Positions 25,893 through 34,169 of a DNA stretch of 64,000 nt are shown here, one piece after another. The position numbers and the translations under genes were made by a program. Each line of letters starts with the position of its first letter. Within the stretch, counting starts at the first letter, position 1. This stretch comes from Flavihumibacter sp. UBA7668 (lineage in GTDB: Bacteria; Bacteroidota; Bacteroidia; Chitinophagales; Chitinophagaceae). The stretch lies in NCBI RefSeq assembly GCF_002483205.1, contig NZ_DLHM01000003.1, positions 372,001 to 436,000 on the forward strand, in the 5' to 3' direction. Under the pieces are notes generated by a model. It searched no databases. It had not been told where the DNA came from and saw only the letters and a program-made list of their open reading frames with translations.

Positions 25893-26723
25893 CTAAGAAG
25901 GACGCGAAACTGTCCAGGCATCCACCGCTTTTTTAACACTACCATATTTCAATAGCAATGTTCTTGCCTGTTCGTAATCATCCATTTTCAATTGCTGCAT
26001 CACCATATTGGTACCGCGGTCAACCAATTTTTCATTGCTTAGTTGCATGTTGACCATCTTATTATCTTCTACTCTTCCGATCTGAATCATGACGGAAGTA
26101 GAAATCATATTCAATACCAATTTCTGCGCTGTACCACTTTTCATGCGGGTTGATCCTGTTACGAATTCTGGTCCCACTACCACTTCAATCGGAAAATCCG
26201 CTTCTTCGCTTACAGGAGAATTCGGATTACAGGAGATAGACCCGGTTATGATCCCGTTTTCGCGACATTTTTTCAATGCTCCTATTACGTAGGGTGTAGT
26301 ACCACTAGCTGCGATTCCGACCACCACATCTTTTTCGTTAATAAAATGTCTGCTCAGGTCTTCCCATCCCTGCTGTAAACTGTCTTCTGCATTTTCAACT
26401 GCTTTCTGAATGGCTTCTTCGCCTCCCGCAATAAGCCCAATCACCAGTCCATAGGGCATACCATAAGTAGGCGGAATTTCACTGGCATCTAAAATCCCCA
26501 ACCGGCCGCTTGTGCCTGCACCGAGGTAAAAAAGTCGTCCGCCTGCAAGCATATTATCAGTGATAGCTGTTACCAGTTTTTCAATCTGAGGGATCGCTTT
26601 CGCAACAGCAAGCGGCACTTCCTGGTCTTCCTTATTAATATTCAATAATATTTCAGCAACCTCCATTTGTTCGAGGTGACGATGTTTACTTTCCTGTTCA
26701 GTTACTTTAACGAATTCGGCCAT
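25893..26723 (-). CDS. murQ: N-acetylmuramic acid 6-phosphate etherase
   Basis: The 276-residue SIS-domain protein has FVKVTEQESKHRHLEQM, GGRLFYLGAGTSGRLGILDA, DASEIPPTYGMP and STRMKSGTAQKLVLNMIST. MurQ splits the lactyl ether of MurNAc-6-P to give GlcNAc-6-P and D-lactate in wall recycling. The catalytic Glu region is present (VENAEDSLQQG). It lies 28 bp after the sugar kinase gene on the minus strand, forming a recycling pair. Confidence 0.95.
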   Translation of the reverse strand: MAEFVKVTEQESKHRHLEQMEVAEILLNINKEDQEVPLAVAKAIPQIEKLVTAITDNMLAGGRLFYLGAGTSGRLGILDASEIPPTYGMPYGLVIGLIAGGEEAIQKAVENAEDSLQQGWEDLSRHFINEKDVVVGIAASGTTPYVIGALKKCRENGIITGSISCNPNSPVSEEADFPIEVVVGPEFVTGSTRMKSGTAQKLVLNMISTSVMIQIGRVEDNKMVNMQLSNEKLVDRGTNMVMQQLKMDDYEQARTLLLKYGSVKKAVDAWTVSRPS

Positions 26724-26751
26724 ATGGTAACGTTGAGCTTGAGGTTTGGTT

Positions 26752-27591
26752 TTATTTATGGAATTGAATTAATCCTTCCATTGGGTGCTGCAGAATTTTC
26801 CCCAGCTCCAATTCATAAGAAGAGCAAAGGTCGGCAACAACATCGCGGAATCCAAATGAAACACCTCCTACAAAGTGGATGGGAAATTTCCAGCTTTCAT
26901 TGTACTTGATAATATGCTGAAAAAAGAAATCGTTTAAGGCATCTTCAATGATATTCTCTACCATATAATGCCCGCGGTTTTCAGCAAGAAAATGGGTAAA
27001 ACTGGCCAGAAAGCGGTTGGGAAGCGGCTGCTTGTAAACATGATCCAGTATATCAACATCCGTCATTTTAAACTTCTCTTCAAATCGGTATTTCAGTTCC
27101 TCATCGAAGGTTTTATACAGATAATATTGGATTACTTTTTTACCAAGATAGGCGCCACTGCCCTCATCTCCCAGTACATAACCCAAACCCGGACTATTTT
27201 TCAGGATGCTTTTTCCATTATAATAGCAGGAGTTGCTGCCGGTACCAAGAATGCAGGCAATTCCCTTTTCCTGTTGACACACCGCTCTGGCTGCCCCCAT
27301 CAGGTCGTGATTTACCTCAACCGGGACACCGGCAAAAACGCGGCGGATGGCTTTCTGCACAATTTTCCGGTTGGCGGGGTTTTTGCAACCTGTGCCATAA
27401 TAGTAAATCGCTTCAATTTTAAACCGGCTAATTTCCATGTATAAATCGCGGCGAACCAGCTCTTCAATCTGGTCTACCGTTAAAAAATAAGGACTGATAC
27501 CTATTGTGAATACCGTCTTTTTAACTTTTCCTTTATCAACGACGCACCACTCACATTTGGTTGCTCCGCTATCTGCTAATAGTATGGCCAT
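26752..27591 (-). CDS. BadF/BadG-type N-acetylhexosamine kinase
   Basis: The 279-residue ASKHA-fold kinase has the phosphate-1 motif LLADSGATKCEWCVV, connect/phosphate-2 GIACILGTGSNSCYY and the adenosine motif HFVGGVSFGF. GlyGlyTyrVal-type spacing around PGLGYVLGDEGSGAYLGKK is typical of Bacteroidota N-acetylglucosamine kinases. Upstream of murQ it probably phosphorylates GlcNAc or MurNAc from wall turnover. Substrate is inferred. Confidence 0.85.
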   Translation of the reverse strand: MAILLADSGATKCEWCVVDKGKVKKTVFTIGISPYFLTVDQIEELVRRDLYMEISRFKIEAIYYYGTGCKNPANRKIVQKAIRRVFAGVPVEVNHDLMGAARAVCQQEKGIACILGTGSNSCYYNGKSILKNSPGLGYVLGDEGSGAYLGKKVIQYYLYKTFDEELKYRFEEKFKMTDVDILDHVYKQPLPNRFLASFTHFLAENRGHYMVENIIEDALNDFFFQHIIKYNESWKFPIHFVGGVSFGFRDVVADLCSSYELELGKILQHPMEGLIQFHK

Positions 27592-27699
27592 GAATTCACT
27601 TTAATGCTGAGGCGAAAATAAAACTATGTTGGCATACTGTCCGGGATTTATGTAAGCGGCGCTTCCGGCAATTCAGTAATTTGCAACTTTGAAAGAATT

Positions 27700-29319
27700 A
27701 TGAAGCAAAGAAAGAAAGTACAGGTTTGGCTCCCCTTATTGTTTTCAATTGTCATGATCGTTGGTATGGTGATTGGTTATAAACTACGCGATAATACACA
27801 GGTGGCCAGTAATGTGTTCAAGTTTTCTACAAAAAGATCCCCTCTACAGGAGGTTTTAGACCTTGTAATGCTGAAATATGTAGATAAAGTGGATGTTGAC
27901 ACGCTTGGAAACGCTGCTATACAGGATATGTTGATGAAGCTGGATCCGCATTCCAACTTTATTCCGGCCCGGCATCTGGGCGCCCTGACAGAAGATTTAC
28001 AGGGGAATTTTCAGGGAATCGGGATAGAATTTCAATTATTCCGCGATACCGTGAATGTGGTGAATGTAGTGCCAGGCGGACCAAGTGAAAAAGCCGGTCT
28101 GCAGGTGGGCGATAAATTCCTGAAAGTGGGCGACACCACGGTTATTGGCAAAATAAGTACTGATCGGATCAAGGAATTGCTTCGCGGTCCGGGCGGATCC
28201 GTTGTTACAACAACCATTTTAAGGAATGGAAAGCCCGAAACGATTAAAATTACAAGAGGTACCATTCCCCTGCCCTCATTGGATGCATCTTATCTGGTTG
28301 AACCGGGTACCGGTTATATGAGAATCAGTAAGTTCTCTGAAACTACCTATGAGGAATTCATGGCCGGATTGGAAAAATTACAGGCTGAAGGGATGAAATC
28401 CCTGATTTTAGATCTGAGAGGCAATGGTGGCGGAATCCTGGGAGAGGCAATTGATATGGCAGATGAGTTTCTTGATGGTGATAAATTGATCGTATATACA
28501 GAAGGCAATAACCTGCCACGTCAGGAATACCGGGCGCGCCGTGCCGGTCTCTTTGAAAGAGGGAAACTGGTACTCCTGATGGATGAACAGTCGGCTTCTG
28601 CCAGTGAAGTACTGGCGGGTGCCCTGCAGGATTGGGATCGGGCTACTATTATTGGCCGGCGCAGCTTTGGTAAAGGGCTGGTTCAGGAACAATACCAATT
28701 GAGTGATGGGTCTGCCCTTCGGCTTACAGTTGCCCGCTATTATACCCCCTCCGGCCGTAGCATCCAAAAGCCCTATGACAAAGGAGTTGAACAGTATCAG
28801 GATGATTTGCACCAGCGTTATGCAAATGGGGAGATGGTTTCTGCCGACAGCATCCATGCCAGTAATGGCAAAGAGTACAAAACAAGCGGAGGCCGGGTTG
28901 TGTATGGAGGTGGGGGAATAGCTCCTGATCAATTTGTAGGAGCTGACACGACGCTTCTATCCAGTTCGGTTACCGATTTATACCGAAACAATACCATCGG
29001 CAATTATACCTATTTGTACTATGTACGAAATCGCAAGACTGTTGATGCATACCCAACTCCTGGCGCATATAATCAAGCTATTCAGTTTACCGAAAATGAC
29101 TGGGCAGGACTTAAAAAGCTGGCTGAACAGGATAGCATAAAAATTGGCAGTTTTTCCGCCGCTGACCGTGATTTCCTTTCCGAACGCATGAAGGCCCTGA
29201 TTGCCCGCTATCGCTGGAGAAGCAATGGCTATTTTCAGGTCCTGAATGCGGAGGATGAAATGGTGAAGAAAGCGATGAAGGAGGTGAAGGAGGTGAAGGA
29301 GGTGAAAGGTGAGAAATGA
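27700..29319 (+). CDS. S41-family C-terminal processing peptidase (CtpA-like)
   Basis: The 539-residue protein has an N-terminal membrane anchor (about 8-26), a PDZ domain (about 80-165; FQGIGIEFQLF, GGPSEKAGLQVGDKFLKVG) and an S41 catalytic domain (about 180-345). The catalytic Ser is about 300, the middle Ser of SASAS, and Lys is about 325 in RRSFGKGLVQEQ, 25 residues apart as in Tsp/Prc. A C-terminal extension ends in a Lys-Glu-Val repeat (EVKEVKEVK) encoded by a 9-bp tandem repeat that merges into the downstream intergenic repeat. It is probably a periplasmic processing or quality-control protease. Confidence 0.93.
   Translation: MKQRKKVQVWLPLLFSIVMIVGMVIGYKLRDNTQVASNVFKFSTKRSPLQEVLDLVMLKYVDKVDVDTLGNAAIQDMLMKLDPHSNFIPARHLGALTEDLQGNFQGIGIEFQLFRDTVNVVNVVPGGPSEKAGLQVGDKFLKVGDTTVIGKISTDRIKELLRGPGGSVVTTTILRNGKPETIKITRGTIPLPSLDASYLVEPGTGYMRISKFSETTYEEFMAGLEKLQAEGMKSLILDLRGNGGGILGEAIDMADEFLDGDKLIVYTEGNNLPRQEYRARRAGLFERGKLVLLMDEQSASASEVLAGALQDWDRATIIGRRSFGKGLVQEQYQLSDGSALRLTVARYYTPSGRSIQKPYDKGVEQYQDDLHQRYANGEMVSADSIHASNGKEYKTSGGRVVYGGGGIAPDQFVGADTTLLSSSVTDLYRNNTIGNYTYLYYVRNRKTVDAYPTPGAYNQAIQFTENDWAGLKKLAEQDSIKIGSFSAADRDFLSERMKALIARYRWRSNGYFQVLNAEDEMVKKAMKEVKEVKEVKGEK
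29275..29319 (+). repeat. 9-bp tandem repeat in the 3' end of the protease gene
   Basis: (A/G)TGAAGGAG is repeated three times (29275-29301), then GTGAAAG and GTGAGAA lead into the TGA stop. It encodes the Lys-Glu-Val tail. It is complementary to the TTCACCT array at 29604-29631. Confidence 0.85.
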
Positions 29320-29379
29320 GACAATGTGCATCAGGAAGGGTGAATATCCAGCGGGGCTAATTGTTAGACAATCTTCATT

Positions 29380-29419
29380 ATATTAAAAAAGCACCCGCAA
29401 TCGGGTGCTTTTTTAATAT
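29380..29419. terminator. Bidirectional intrinsic terminator
   Basis: An 18-bp perfect inverted repeat (29380-29397 with 29402-29419) has a CAAT loop. The GC core GCACCCG/CGGGTGC is flanked by an A-run and a T-run, so it works on both strands. It lies between the convergent protease gene and the DUF6249 gene. Confidence 0.92.
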
Positions 29420-29603
29420 GTAATAATCAGGCTTCAACTATTACTTCCATATCTGGACTTTAAATAAACGATGTCAATCCAATCAGCCCAACAAGTATAA
29501 AATTTGTGTAGGGGGGGATTTTAAGGTTTTCGAAGAGATTACGGGTGAATGGGCAGCTTTCTCACAATTCACCCTCTTCACCTTATTCACTTCATTCACC
29601 ACA

Positions 29604-29631
29604 TTCACCTTTCACCTTTCACCTTTCACCT
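29604..29631 (-). repeat. Heptamer array at the DUF6249 gene stop codon
   Basis: TTCACCT is repeated four times on plus, with degenerate related units back to about 29569. On the coding strand it reads AGGTGAA, and the gene's TGA stop (29619-29621) is inside the array. Confidence 0.92.
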
Positions 29632-29972
29632 TCTTTGTCCAACAATTCCCTTTTCTCAATTCTATAAGAACTGATCAGACCAATTCCACCGCCGATGGCA
29701 ATAAAAGCAAACCAAAGAGCCGGGTTCTCTTCATCGTGGAGAACATATTGGGTAATGAAGTAAGCCAGTGCTAAACCAATACCTGCACCGATGAAAAGCA
29801 GACCATTTTTGAGATTACGGTAAGGAGCCGGACGATTAGCGAACTCTTTGGGATTCATGCCGCGTTCAATCATTGCCATATTTTCGCGACTTTTCAGATA
29901 AATAATGCCAAAAGTCAGGGCAAATGCTCCAAGAGGAACCAAAATCGGGATTAATACTTCTGCAGTTTGCAT
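29619..29972 (-). CDS. DUF6249-type small membrane protein
   Basis: The 117-residue protein has three membrane helices (about 5-25, 56-75 and 85-103). The cytoplasmic motif ENMAMIERGMNPKEF is typical of DUF6249 proteins found beside ECF sigma factors. It is divergent from the sigma gene and is preceded by two candidate ECF promoters pointing toward it. It may be part of the same regulon. Molecular function is unknown. Confidence 0.75.
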   Translation of the reverse strand: MQTAEVLIPILVPLGAFALTFGIIYLKSRENMAMIERGMNPKEFANRPAPYRNLKNGLLFIGAGIGLALAYFITQYVLHDEENPALWFAFIAIGGGIGLISSYRIEKRELLDKEGER

Positions 29973-30016
29973 ACAATTTGTTTTATTTGAGGGGTTAATT
30001 TGTTTCTGTTCTCTTT

Positions 30017-30044
30017 GACTACCGCATCCGGATCCAGGTTACAG
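30017..30044 (-). promoter_or_regulatory. Candidate ECF sigma promoter toward the DUF6249 gene (proximal)
   Basis: On the minus strand CTGTAACC (30037-30044), exactly 16 nt, then AGTC (30017-30020). The arrangement is the same as in the distal copy and resembles the plus-strand copy before the sigma gene. Confidence 0.5.
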
Positions 30045-30085
30045 CAGTTAAGATTTTTTTTCATTGAACTGGTTACAGAACATAG

Positions 30086-30113
30086 GACTAGCAGTTGTTC
30101 AGGTAGGTTACAG
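30086..30113 (-). promoter_or_regulatory. Candidate ECF sigma promoter toward the DUF6249 gene (distal)
   Basis: On the minus strand CTGTAACC (30106-30113), exactly 16 nt, then AGTC (30086-30089). A third GGTTACAG at 30071-30078 lacks the GTC partner. Confidence 0.45.
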
Positions 30114-30191
30114 GCAGTACGGATTATTTTAAGAAAGAGGAGGAAAAGGAGCTGGGGTAAGGGAAAATGAGGAAGAGGGCGGCAACTTTAT

Positions 30192-30199
30192 TATATTTG
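30192..30199 (+). promoter_or_regulatory. Candidate housekeeping -7 element for the sigma factor gene
   Basis: TATATTTG is a perfect TAnnTTTG match 58 nt upstream of the chosen ATG. No clear TTTG at -33. Confidence 0.4.
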
Positions 30200-30216
30200 A
30201 AAAAAGGTCAGAATTC

Positions 30217-30249
30217 CTGTAACCCAATTCAACCACCCATCGTCCTATC
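30217..30249 (+). promoter_or_regulatory. Candidate autoregulatory ECF promoter of the sigma factor gene
   Basis: CTGTAACC (30217-30224), 16 nt, then CGTCCTATC (30241-30249): a -35 GTAAC-type and -10 CGTC-type ECF promoter. The predicted RNA start falls at or just before the ATG at 30257, which supports that start over the longer frame and implies a near-leaderless mRNA. Confidence 0.55.
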
Positions 30250-30256
30250 ACCAGTA

Positions 30257-30841
30257 ATGCAACCAGGACAACCGGATAACGAACTCATAGTATTGGTTAA
30301 AAATGGCGACCATCAGGCCTATGGTCCGTTGGTAACCAAATACCAGAACTATGTATTTACAATAGTGTTGAGATACCTGACCAGCCGGGAAGATGCGGAA
30401 GAAGTTGCCCAGGATGTTTTTGTGAAAGCCTATAAAAGTCTGGCTGATTTCAGGGGTGAAAGCAAATTCAGTACCTGGCTCTATACCATTACAACCACAA
30501 GTTGTCTGACTTTTTTAAGAAAGAAAAAGCTGGAAGTGCATTCATTGGATAATGAAAAAGTGATGGCACATGCGGAACAGGTGGAAAGTGGAATGAGGGC
30601 TAACCAGATCGAACAAAAATCAAAACTGGCTATGGTAAACAAGGCAATCGGACTGCTTTCTCCAGATGATGCACAGGTGATTACGCTGTTTTATAAAGGC
30701 GAACAAAGCCTGGATGAAATTGCGCAGATATTGGGTCAGGAAACAAATGCAGTAAAAGTGAGACTGCACCGGGCCCGACAACGATTGCGGGATAAAATGG
30801 AAAAATTCTTCCCCCAGGAAGTACGCGATCTTACATCATAA
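30257..30841 (+). CDS. ECF-family RNA polymerase sigma factor
   Basis: I chose the ATG at 30257 (194 residues); the frame is open upstream to 30167, but that would extend across two candidate promoters. Sigma-2 region (about 20-90) has YQNYVFTIVLRYLTSREDAE, VAQDVFVKAYKSL and FRGESKFSTWLYTI. Sigma-4 (about 130-185) has LSPDDAQVITLFYKGEQSLD and VKVRLHRARQRLRDKM. It is followed after 31 bp by a membrane protein that fits a cognate anti-sigma factor. Probably autoregulated. Confidence 0.92.
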   Translation: MQPGQPDNELIVLVKNGDHQAYGPLVTKYQNYVFTIVLRYLTSREDAEEVAQDVFVKAYKSLADFRGESKFSTWLYTITTTSCLTFLRKKKLEVHSLDNEKVMAHAEQVESGMRANQIEQKSKLAMVNKAIGLLSPDDAQVITLFYKGEQSLDEIAQILGQETNAVKVRLHRARQRLRDKMEKFFPQEVRDLTS

Positions 30842-30872
30842 ATCTAAAATCTTACATCTAAAATTTCCAACT

Positions 30873-31388
30873 ATGTTTAGTGAAAATGAAATGGAAGCCC
30901 GCTTATGGGAATACATAGACGGGATATCGTTACCGGAAGAAAAATCCGTTATCGAAGAATTGATCGCAACCCAGCAGGAATGGCGGGAAAAATACCAGGC
31001 CCTGCTGTCTGTTCATAAAGATCTGGCCAACCACCTGGAACTGGAATCGCCGTCTATGCGATTCACTAAAAATGTAATGGAAGAAATTTCCCGCATCCAT
31101 ATTGCTCCGGCTGCCAGCACCTATATCAATAAAAAGATCATTTATGGAATCGGCGGTTTTTTTCTTACCGTAATTGTAGGCTTCCTGATTTATGCCATCG
31201 CACAGGTCAACTGGAGCAGCGGCAATACGGGCAACAGCAGCTTCGATTGGAGCAGGATTGATTTCTCCGGTGTATTTAATAATCAGTTTGTGAATATTTT
31301 CATGATGGTGAATATTGTACTGGGACTCATGCTTTTTGACCGGTACCTGAATGCTCAGAAAAAAAACTGGAAAAAGCAGGCAGAATAA
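30873..31388 (+). CDS. Probable membrane anti-sigma factor
   Basis: The 171-residue protein has a cytoplasmic N-terminal helical region (about 1-85) with MEARLWEYIDGISLPEEKSV, similar to the start of zinc-less anti-sigma domains. A membrane helix (about 90-112), a short outer loop rich in Ser/Asn/Gly and a second helix (about 137-155) follow, with a basic tail. Its position directly after the ECF sigma gene gives the role. No HxxxCxxC zinc motif is visible. Confidence 0.75.
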   Translation: MFSENEMEARLWEYIDGISLPEEKSVIEELIATQQEWREKYQALLSVHKDLANHLELESPSMRFTKNVMEEISRIHIAPAASTYINKKIIYGIGGFFLTVIVGFLIYAIAQVNWSSGNTGNSSFDWSRIDFSGVFNNQFVNIFMMVNIVLGLMLFDRYLNAQKKNWKKQAE

Positions 31389-31494
31389 GTGTAATTGGAA
31401 CAATCAAAAAAAATAAGTCAAACGGTTGCATGGCTGAAGCTCAAATCTTAATCCTAAGTTAGATCAGGAATCGGACTTGACCGGTTAATCAACA

Positions 31495-32577
31495 ATGGAA
31501 CAAAAGATTTTACCAGCCTATTTAAAAGAAACAGCCAACCTCTCCACTGAGGCCTTTGGATCAGGTTTAATCAATTCAACCTGGAAAGTAACGGGTCAGT
31601 CCGGAACCTATATTTTGCAGCGCATCAATAAAGAGGTATTCAAACAACCTGAACTGATTGCGTTCAACGTACGGGAAATTGCAAGTTTTCTAAAAATTCA
31701 TCATCCCGACTATTTATTTGTAGAACCAATCAAGACCCTGGACAATCAGGAACTGGCGATATCAGAAGCGGATGGGTATTTCCGACTTATGCCATTTATT
31801 CAGCATTCACATAGTATTGATGTTGTATCTGAACCATCACAGGCTTTTGAAGCGGCTAAACAATTCGGACGGTTCACTGCTTTGCTGGAAGGCATGAATA
31901 CAAACAAACTCCATACAACGATTCCTGATTTTCATAACCTGAGTTTGCGATATAGTCAATTTGAGACAGCAGTAGAAAAGGGCGATAGCACCCGTATACG
32001 GACAGCTGCACCTGAAATCAGCTACCTCCAGGCACAGTCCGGAATTGTAACTGCATACGCGGCCATCTGTAAAAACCCTGATTTTCATCAGCGGGTAACC
32101 CACCACGATACAAAAATCAGCAACGTATTACTGGATAATAACAATAAAGGGCTTTGTGTTATAGACCTGGATACTGTTATGGCAGGTTATTTCATCAGTG
32201 ATGTTGGTGATATGCTTAGAACCTATTTGTCACCAGCCAGTGAAGAAGAAACCGATCTTAATAAAATCAGCATACGGACAGATATTTTTGAAGCAATCGT
32301 AAAAGGCTATTTATCCGAAATGAAGTCGATTCTGACGACCTCGGAAAAACAGGCATTTATTTATGCAGGAAAATTCATGATCTATATGCAGGCCATCCGT
32401 TTTCTGACTGATTACCTGAATTTGGACCGTTATTATGGAGCAAAATATCCAGATCATAATCTTCACCGCACCCAAAATCAGATCCGTTTATTACAGGAAC
32501 TGGATAAAAAAGAACCCGAACTAACGGAAATCCTCAACCGATACATCAACCATCACGACCTAAATAAAGCAAAATGA
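31495..32577 (+). CDS. Phosphotransferase, N-acetylhexosamine 1-kinase (NahK)-like
   Basis: The 360-residue APH-fold kinase has an N-lobe GSGLINSTWKV and TYILQRINKEVFKQPE with the ATP-binding Lys/Arg region, a catalytic loop HHDTKISNVLLD (about 203-214) and a metal motif VIDLDTVMAGYFISDVGDML. Length and the QRIN and IDLDT motifs match NahK-like proteins, which phosphorylate GlcNAc/GalNAc at C1. The gene overlaps the downstream GH109-like gene by 4 bp (ATGA), which strengthens an amino-sugar role. Aminoglycoside resistance is unlikely. Confidence 0.75.
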   Translation: MEQKILPAYLKETANLSTEAFGSGLINSTWKVTGQSGTYILQRINKEVFKQPELIAFNVREIASFLKIHHPDYLFVEPIKTLDNQELAISEADGYFRLMPFIQHSHSIDVVSEPSQAFEAAKQFGRFTALLEGMNTNKLHTTIPDFHNLSLRYSQFETAVEKGDSTRIRTAAPEISYLQAQSGIVTAYAAICKNPDFHQRVTHHDTKISNVLLDNNNKGLCVIDLDTVMAGYFISDVGDMLRTYLSPASEEETDLNKISIRTDIFEAIVKGYLSEMKSILTTSEKQAFIYAGKFMIYMQAIRFLTDYLNLDRYYGAKYPDHNLHRTQNQIRLLQELDKKEPELTEILNRYINHHDLNKAK

Positions 32578-34010
32578 GTTCAAACAGAAGAAAGTTCCTA
32601 CGTAACCTGACCCTGGGTACCGGTGCGCTTGTCAGCAGCTGGCCTGTTTTGGGTAATGACCGTTCGGAAGAGTACAAGCATCCTGCTGCCAACTCCTCTC
32701 CTTCTTTTAATATGTGTGGTTATGCTGCACCCAAACTTGATAAAGTCCGAATTGGCTTTATTGGCCTGGGAATGCGTGGTCCGGGTGCAGTTGAACGCAT
32801 GAGTCATATCGAAGGCGTGGAGATTAAAGCACTTTGTGATTTATATCCTGAAAGAGCAAGTGCTGCCCAACAGATTCTGACAAAAGCCGGATTGCCAAAA
32901 GCAAAAGAATTTTCCGGAGAAAACGGGTGGAAGCAATTATGCGACCAGAAAGACATCGACCTCATTTATATCACCACTCCATGGGACCTCCACACCCCCA
33001 TTGCTGTATACGCTATGAACAATGGCAAACATGCTGCTACCGAAGTTCCTGCAGCGCTTAGTATAGATGAATGCTGGCAACTGGTTGAAACATCCGAACG
33101 CACCAAAAAGCATTGTATGATGCTTGAAAATTGTTGCTATGATTTCTTCGAATTGCTCACACTAAATATGGCGCGCAATGGGTTGTTTGGTGAAGTACTC
33201 CATGCAGAAGGTGCTTATAATCATGATTTACTGGACCTGAATTTCAGTAAAAAAGGATATGCCAATATGTGGCGACTAAAAGAAAATATCCGCATGAATG
33301 GCAGCCTCTATCCTACCCATGGACTAGGGCCAGTTGCACAGTGCATGAATATCAACAGGGGTGATCAGTTCGACTATCTGACCTCTATGTCTACCAATGA
33401 TTTTTCAATGGGCGCAAAAGCAGCTGAACTGGCAAAAACAGATGCATTCTTCGAACCCTATGTTCATCAAAAATATCGGGGCAATATGAACAATACCCTG
33501 ATTCGCACCCATAAGGGAAAAAGCATTTTGATACAACATGATGTAAGCTCCCCCCGACCTTATTCCCGAATTCACCTCGTGAGCGGTACTAAAGGGATTG
33601 CACAAAAATGGCCAAGTCCGGCAAAAATCGCCTTCGGTCATAGCTGGATAAAAGAGGAAGAATTCAAATCACTGGAAGAAAAATACACCCCTCCAATCGT
33701 TAAACATATTGGTGAAATTGCCAAAGGTGTAGGCGGACATGGGGGAATGGATTTCATTATGGACTGGCGACTGATCGATTGCCTTCGCAATGGATTGCCA
33801 CTTGATCAGGATGTGTACGATGCAGCCTTATGGAGTTCGGTTATTCCTCTTTCCAACCAATCCGTTAACAACCGCAGCAAAAGCATGGATATTCCTGATT
33901 TCACCCGTGGCAACTGGATAACCAATAAACCGGTTGACCTGACCCTGAATGGTGGAGGAAATACACCAGTACGCAAGATTGTAAAATCAAAAGACAGCAA
34001 ACAGTTATAG
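32574..34010 (+). CDS. GH109-like NAD-dependent glycosidase (Gfo/Idh/MocA family)
   Basis: The 478-residue protein has a Tat-type signal (RRKFLRNLTLGTGALVSSWP). The NAD-binding Rossmann domain has RIGFIGLGMRGPGAVERM (about 60-77), and EVPAALSIDECWQLVE follows. The motif MLENCCYDFFELLTLNMARN and HAEGAYNHDLLDL are characteristic of GH109 alpha-N-acetylgalactosaminidases, which use an NAD+ redox mechanism. It is probably periplasmic. Translational coupling to the NahK-like kinase suggests GalNAc release and use. A terminator follows. Confidence 0.85.
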   Translation: MSSNRRKFLRNLTLGTGALVSSWPVLGNDRSEEYKHPAANSSPSFNMCGYAAPKLDKVRIGFIGLGMRGPGAVERMSHIEGVEIKALCDLYPERASAAQQILTKAGLPKAKEFSGENGWKQLCDQKDIDLIYITTPWDLHTPIAVYAMNNGKHAATEVPAALSIDECWQLVETSERTKKHCMMLENCCYDFFELLTLNMARNGLFGEVLHAEGAYNHDLLDLNFSKKGYANMWRLKENIRMNGSLYPTHGLGPVAQCMNINRGDQFDYLTSMSTNDFSMGAKAAELAKTDAFFEPYVHQKYRGNMNNTLIRTHKGKSILIQHDVSSPRPYSRIHLVSGTKGIAQKWPSPAKIAFGHSWIKEEEFKSLEEKYTPPIVKHIGEIAKGVGGHGGMDFIMDWRLIDCLRNGLPLDQDVYDAALWSSVIPLSNQSVNNRSKSMDIPDFTRGNWITNKPVDLTLNGGGNTPVRKIVKSKDSKQL

Positions 34011-34042
34011 GCCCTGGTTACCCTGAACAATCAACTACAACT

Positions 34043-34078
34043 TACCCGTTGCCTTTTAGGCGCGGGTATTTTATTTTC
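34043..34078 (+). terminator. Intrinsic terminator after the GH109-like gene
   Basis: Outer stem TACCCG/CGGGTA (34043-34048 with 34063-34068) and inner stem GCCT/AGGC are followed by TTTTATTTT. It lies 33 bp after the stop. Confidence 0.82.
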
Positions 34079-34086
34079 GACAGATT

Positions 34087-34157
34087 ATTAATACTATTTT
34101 AATCAAATATTACTCTAAACTGAATTTTCGTATCTTTCTTTTGATTAATACTATTTT
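34087..34157 (+). promoter_or_regulatory. 14-bp direct repeat upstream of the AraC-family gene
   Basis: ATTAATACTATTTT occurs exactly at 34087-34100 and 34144-34157, 57 bp apart and ending 12 bp before the regulator's ATG. It could be paired AraC-type sites for autoregulation. TATCTTTC (34131-34138) between them resembles a -7 box. Confidence 0.4.
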
Positions 34158-34169
34158 GCCTGAAGTCAT

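Noticed and set aside
30071..30078. Fourth ECF promoter at GGTTACAG
   Set aside because: No GTC element lies 16 nt away on the minus strand; kept only as an isolated -35-like match.
30167..30256. 30-residue N-terminal extension of the sigma factor
   Set aside because: It spans two candidate promoters and lacks sigma-domain sequence.
31495..32577. Aminoglycoside resistance gene
   Set aside because: The APH fold is shared, but the NahK-like motifs and coupling to GH109 point to sugar phosphorylation.
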